Translations under genes and position numbers: made by a program | Shown here: positions 6,276 to 8,535 of the stretch, in pieces | Position numbering within the stretch: the stretch's first letter is position 1 | How the letters are laid out: each line of letters begins with the position of its first letter | Source of the DNA: an uncultured Clostridia bacterium | GTDB taxonomy: Bacteria > Bacillota > Clostridia > Oscillospirales > CAG-272 | Direction: 5' to 3' | DNA length: 8,535 nucleotides | Assembly: GCA_937934385.1 (NCBI GenBank) | Contig: CALGZV010000310.1 | Location: forward strand, 1-8,535 | The notes under the pieces: generated by a model | Seen by the model: the letters and a program-made list of their open reading frames with translations, nothing else | Databases searched by the model: none | What the model was told of the DNA's origin: nothing

Positions 6276-7199
6276 TTATACCGTGAGTCCGGAATCTTCA
6301 TTCATTCCGAATTTTATGTTCATACACTGGATCGCAGCTCCGCTGGCGCCTTTTCCGAGATTGTCGTATCTTGCAATCAGAAGTATACGTTCGTCGTTTC
6401 CGCATACAGAGATCTGCATAGAATCGCGCCCTGACATTCCTGCTGCGGAAATGAAACCGTTTTCTGTTTCGTCATCGCAGAATATCATGCCTCCGCTGTA
6501 TTTATTCCGGTATATTTTTTTTATTTCTGAGGGCGATGCGGAGATATCGTCCTGCGTCAGATGAATCGTTACCTCCATTCCGCTGTAAAAATCGGCTACG
6601 ATAGGGCAGAATACAGGCGGCCTTGCAATTCCTGTTACAGCGGTCATTTCTTTCAGGTGTTTATGGCTTTGCGTAAGTCCGTACTGTCTTGGTGCAGAAA
6701 GCAGCGGCGAACGGCTTTCGGACTCGTATGCGGCTATCATGTTTTTTCCGCCTCCGCTGTATCCTGTCAGAGAAAAACATCCGAGTTTTGTGTCCGGATT
6801 TAACACTCCGGCTTCTATAAGAGGATATACAAGCGCGATAAATCCGCTGGCGTGACAGCCGGGTACGGCGATCCGCCGGCTGTCCTTTATTTTTTGCCTG
6901 TGTCTTTCGGACAGCTCCGGGAGACCGTAAGCAAAACGCGGATCGGTTCTGTGCGCCGTAGATGTATCAAATACGGTTACATTATCGTTTTCTATCATTC
7001 CGACGGCTTCGTGGGCAGCATCATCTGGCAGACATAAAAATGCAGCGTCGCAGCTGTTCAGAATTTCTTTTCTTGCAGCGGGATCCTTTCGCAGCCGCTC
7101 GGGAAGAGAAAGAAGCGATACATCGCTTCTTTCTGAGAGCCGATCGCGTATGCGAAGCCCTGTAGTTCCTGCGCTTCCGTCTATAAATATTTTTATCAT
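6276..7199 (-). CDS. argC: N-acetyl-gamma-glutamyl-phosphate reductase (type 2)
   Basis: ArgC reduces N-acetylglutamyl phosphate to the semialdehyde with NADPH. The short length (307 residues, against about 345 for the common form) and the sequence GSAGTTGLRI at the start identify the type 2 subfamily. GSAGTTG (8-14) is the dinucleotide loop, C115 in VPGCHASGF is the catalytic cysteine, H179 or H181 in SHKHLKEM is the likely catalytic base, and DNLGKGASGAAIQ (279-291) is the conserved C-terminal helix start. It is the first gene of the argCJBD operon. ATG 7199 is required because the first beta strand starts at residue 2. Its only Shine-Dalgarno-like sequence, AAAGGA (complement of 7214-7219), is 14 bases away, which is unusually far. 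A promoter with ARG-box-like sites lies upstream. Confidence 0.93.
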   Translation of the reverse strand: MIKIFIDGSAGTTGLRIRDRLSERSDVSLLSLPERLRKDPAARKEILNSCDAAFLCLPDDAAHEAVGMIENDNVTVFDTSTAHRTDPRFAYGLPELSERHRQKIKDSRRIAVPGCHASGFIALVYPLIEAGVLNPDTKLGCFSLTGYSGGGKNMIAAYESESRSPLLSAPRQYGLTQSHKHLKEMTAVTGIARPPVFCPIVADFYSGMEVTIHLTQDDISASPSEIKKIYRNKYSGGMIFCDDETENGFISAAGMSGRDSMQISVCGNDERILLIARYDNLGKGASGAAIQCMNIKFGMNEDSGLTV

Positions 7200-7206
7200 G
7201 ATTTAA

Positions 7207-7229
7207 GGGTGGTTCCTTTCGGAATACCC
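7207..7229 (-). promoter_or_regulatory. argC ribosome binding site within a possible hairpin
   Basis: In the mRNA, TTCC-GAAA-GGAA (complement of 7213-7224) can form a GNRA-capped hairpin extended by GGG/CCC (7227-7229 with 7207-7209). The only AGGA of the argC leader is in its 3' arm. This could limit argC translation. The stem is short and partly bulged, so the call is tentative. Confidence 0.3.
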
Positions 7230-7296
7230 GGATGCAAAATTGATGCTCAGACCGGATATTGGATTTGTAATTTTTTCGATTATTCTTGGTTGTATA

Positions 7297-7325
7297 ATTA
7301 TACTACATAATTGCATAAAATGCAA
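7297..7325 (-). promoter_or_regulatory. sigma-A promoter of the argCJBD operon
   Basis: On the - strand TTGCAT (complement of 7320-7325) is followed after exactly 17 bases by a perfect TATAAT (complement of 7297-7302). Transcription would start near 7290 and give a leader of about 90 bases before argC. The -35 match is only moderate, which suits a regulated promoter. Confidence 0.65.
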
Positions 7326-7326
7326 T
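7310..7326. promoter_or_regulatory. palindromic operator over the argC -35 box (ARG-box-like)
   Basis: ATTGCAT-AAA-ATGCAAT is a perfect 17-bp palindrome that covers the -35 hexamer. Its half-sites resemble ArgR boxes (TGAAT/ATTCA type), though the centre is one base shorter than the usual four. A bound repressor here would block RNA polymerase. Confidence 0.5.
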
Positions 7327-7341
7327 AGTTTACGGCAAAAT

Positions 7342-7359
7342 TCTGAATAAAAATGCATC
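7342..7359. promoter_or_regulatory. ARG-box-like site
   Basis: TGAAT-AAAA-ATGCA (7344-7357) fits the ArgR operator architecture TGAAT-N4(A/T)-ATTCA with a single mismatch (G for T). Its centre is about 32 bases from that of the 7310-7326 palindrome, roughly three helical turns. Confidence 0.5.
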
Positions 7360-7415
7360 GAATACCTTATTTTTGAATATATGCACAACGGAAGCACCGA
7401 ATTTCGGTAAAAAGT

Positions 7416-7429
7416 TGTATGATTATGCA
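7416..7429. promoter_or_regulatory. weaker ARG-box-like site
   Basis: TGTAT-GATT-ATGCA has the 5-4-5 spacing of an ArgR box but two departures from the half-site consensus. A shorter version, TGAAT-AT-ATGCA, lies at 7374-7385. Both may be auxiliary sites or chance matches in AT-rich DNA. Confidence 0.3.
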
Positions 7430-7449
7430 TGACAGGTCGGCTAAAGTGT

Positions 7450-7490
7450 GAATAAAGAGGCGATGAGCATCAGTTAAATCGGCTCATTGC
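7450..7490 (-). terminator. possible weak terminator at the end of pth
   Basis: In the pth mRNA GCAATGAGC (complement of 7490-7482) pairs with GCTCATCGC (complement of 7468-7460) with one A-C mismatch, followed by CTCTTTATT. The stem overlaps the last codons of pth, and the U-run is interrupted, so read-through into the arg operon remains possible. Confidence 0.35.
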
Positions 7491-8096
7491 TTTTTCCGGG
7501 CTGTCAGATATTATAAGCTCCAGAGCAGGAAGAACATTCATAAGACATGCAAAAACTGCCTCCCGGTCTTCTTTTGCAATATCCATAAGTACCCAGTCTA
7601 TTATACTTATCTGCGGCGGAGGAGAACCTGCGCCTATCCTTATTCTCACGAATTCTTCGGTACCGAGCTGCTGTATAATACTGCGTATTCCTTTCTGGCC
7701 GCCGTCGCTTCCTTTTGTGCGGATACGCATTTTTCCTGCCGGCAAGGCGATGTCATCATGTATAATAATGATATTTTCGGCAGGAATCTTATAGAATCGC
7801 GCGGCTTCCGAAATTGCTTCCCCCGACAGATTCATGAATGTTTGCGGACGCATAAACAGTACTCTTTTTCCGGCAACGACAGTATCAGTACACAGAGATC
7901 TGAACTTTGACCGGTCAAGCTTTATTCCGAGTTTTTGTTCGATGCAGTCGAGCGCGAGAAATCCCATGTTGTGATGATTGAAATGATATTTGTCTCCGGG
8001 ATTTCCGAGTCCTGCTACAATATATAAAATAGGCTCGGATACGCCCGAAGCTCTCTCCTTTTCAATTTTTTTGAATATATCAAATATTTTTTCCAC
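7470..8096 (-). CDS. pth: peptidyl-tRNA hydrolase (bacterial Pth type)
   Basis: Pth cleaves the ester bond of peptidyl-tRNAs dropped from ribosomes and is essential in most bacteria. Key positions are present in 208 residues: GLGNPG (29-34), catalytic H42 in HHNMGF, RPQTFMNLSG (83-92) with N89, and HDDIALPAGKMRIR with D115. The usual GGHNG that follows reads GGQKG (132-136), so the position of E. coli Asn114 is lysine. About 22 residues precede the first beta strand (ILYIVAGLGNPG), whereas many Pth proteins start almost directly at it. The start is GTG 8096, with AAAAGGAA (complement of 8105-8112) 9 bases upstream. No other start codon lies between it and the core domain. It is cytoplasmic and independent of the arg genes in function. 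Confidence 0.93.
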   Translation of the reverse strand: MEKIFDIFKKIEKERASGVSEPILYIVAGLGNPGDKYHFNHHNMGFLALDCIEQKLGIKLDRSKFRSLCTDTVVAGKRVLFMRPQTFMNLSGEAISEAARFYKIPAENIIIIHDDIALPAGKMRIRTKGSDGGQKGIRSIIQQLGTEEFVRIRIGAGSPPPQISIIDWVLMDIAKEDREAVFACLMNVLPALELIISDSPEKAMSRFN

Positions 8097-8130
8097 TGCG
8101 AAGCTTCCTTTTCGTTTTTTATATTACATT

Positions 8131-8159
8131 ATTTTATTGTATATTTGTACTATAATCAA
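8131..8159 (-). promoter_or_regulatory. candidate sigma-A promoter of pth
   Basis: On the - strand TTGATT (complement of 8154-8159), a 17-base spacer and TAAAAT (complement of 8131-8136) lie about 35 bases before the GTG start, giving a short leader. Confidence 0.5.
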
Positions 8160-8216
8160 GACCGAAGTAAAAAAATTTACAAACTTAAACAACTAAAACT
8201 GTTCGTATATGTAAGA

Positions 8217-8257
8217 CGGGATTTTTTTATTCACGAAATGAACGGAATTTTTTTAAT
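8217..8257. repeat. short direct repeat with T7 tracts
   Basis: CGGGATTTTTTTATT (8217-8231) and CGGAATTTTTTTAAT (8243-8257) are near-copies 26 bases apart, upstream of the ppdK promoter. They could act as UP-element-like A/T tracts or a factor-binding pair. They may also be simple AT-rich drift. Confidence 0.35.
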
Positions 8258-8303
8258 AAATTGTAAATAATTATTAATTGGGATAGTATTTTGAACGGCT
8301 ATG

Positions 8304-8312
8304 TGTTAAAAT
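8304..8312 (+). promoter_or_regulatory. extended -10 promoter of ppdK
   Basis: TGTTAAAAT is an extended -10 element (TGn plus TAAAAT) 63 bases before the ppdK start, with no good -35 box at the matching distance. An alternative is TTGTAA 8261-8266, 17 bases, TAGTAT 8284-8289. The leader also holds a small inverted repeat, ATAAC-TCAA-GTTAT at 8331-8344. Confidence 0.45.
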
Positions 8313-8375
8313 AGCAGACAGACCAAAAATATAACTCAAGTTATGAAACCAAATTTATACGGAGGCAAAAAATTA

Positions 8376-8535
8376 ATGAGTAACAAGAAGTATGTCTATC
8401 TGTTCTCCGAAGGCGACGCTAATATGCGTGAGCTGCTCGGAGGCAAGGGTGCTAACCTCGCAGAAATGACAAAGATCGGTCTTCCCGTTCCGCAAGGCTT
8501 TACGATTTCTACCGAAGCCTGCACACAGTACTATG
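8376..8535 (+). CDS. ppdK: pyruvate, phosphate dikinase (N-terminal fragment, cut by window end)
   Basis: Only the first 53 codons are in the window. They read [20 protein letters not shown], then [20 protein letters not shown] and a segment [14 protein letters not shown]. This is the characteristic start of the ATP-grasp nucleotide-binding domain of PPDK, including the glycine-rich [10 protein letters not shown] loop. The enzyme interconverts pyruvate, ATP and phosphate with phosphoenolpyruvate, AMP and pyrophosphate, and in many anaerobes works in glycolysis or gluconeogenesis. GGAGG at 8361-8365 lies 10 bases before ATG 8376. The visible codons favour GGT, GCT and CTC, as in strongly expressed genes. 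The gene is divergent from pth, with a shared 279-base promoter region. The related PEP synthase is less likely from this N-terminus. Confidence 0.92.
   Translation, partial: MSNKKYVYLFSEGDANMRELLGGKGANLAEMTKIGLPVPQGFTISTEACTQYY

Noticed and set aside
7203..7430. 75-codon open frame on the - strand in the argC leader
   Set aside because: It would span the argC promoter and operator sites, lacks a Shine-Dalgarno site, and its translation resembles AT-rich spacer.

Overview
The window looks like chromosomal DNA from a moderate-GC Clostridia-type Firmicute, with the Oscillospiraceae/Ruminococcaceae lineage as the best guess. The reasons are strong AGGAGG-like Shine-Dalgarno sites, AT-rich spacers with sigma-A-like promoters, an argCJBD operon, and a pyruvate phosphate dikinase typical of clostridia. 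No rRNA, tRNA, CRISPR array or intact mobile element was found. Placement is by pattern recognition only.

Layout. Positions 1-502 carry no recognisable gene but are crowded with inverted repeats, including a perfect 13-bp stem. Positions 503-2561 (+ strand) hold two serine hydrolases of the penicillin-recognising fold in tandem. The first is class C/esterase-like. The second is class A-like and has an odd N-terminus resembling the beginning of a P-loop kinase. A 74-nt hairpin with a T-run (2617-2694) closes this block and separates it from the convergent arginine operon. Positions 2773-7199 (- strand) are argC-argJ-argB-argD, transcribed in that order. Upstream of argC, 7297-7430 contains a good sigma-A promoter and several ARG-box-like half-site pairs. 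Next comes pth (7470-8096, - strand). A divergent promoter region follows, and then the first 53 codons of ppdK (+ strand), cut by the window edge.

How the genes work together. ArgJ moves the acetyl group from N-acetylornithine back to glutamate, ArgB phosphorylates N-acetylglutamate, ArgC reduces the acyl phosphate and ArgD transaminates the semialdehyde, so the four genes cover the acetylated cycle from glutamate to ornithine. ArgB carries the N-terminal helix associated with arginine feedback inhibition, and the ARG-box-like sites suggest ArgR control as well. pth (translation quality control) and ppdK (pyruvate/PEP metabolism) are ordinary neighbours with no functional link to arginine.

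Most of the window is routine metabolism. The parts that deserve a second look are the P-loop/beta-lactamase-like chimera, the structured gene-free left end, the operator region of argC, and the intercistronic hairpins between argB and argD. I did not find convincing evidence of a new multi-gene system.
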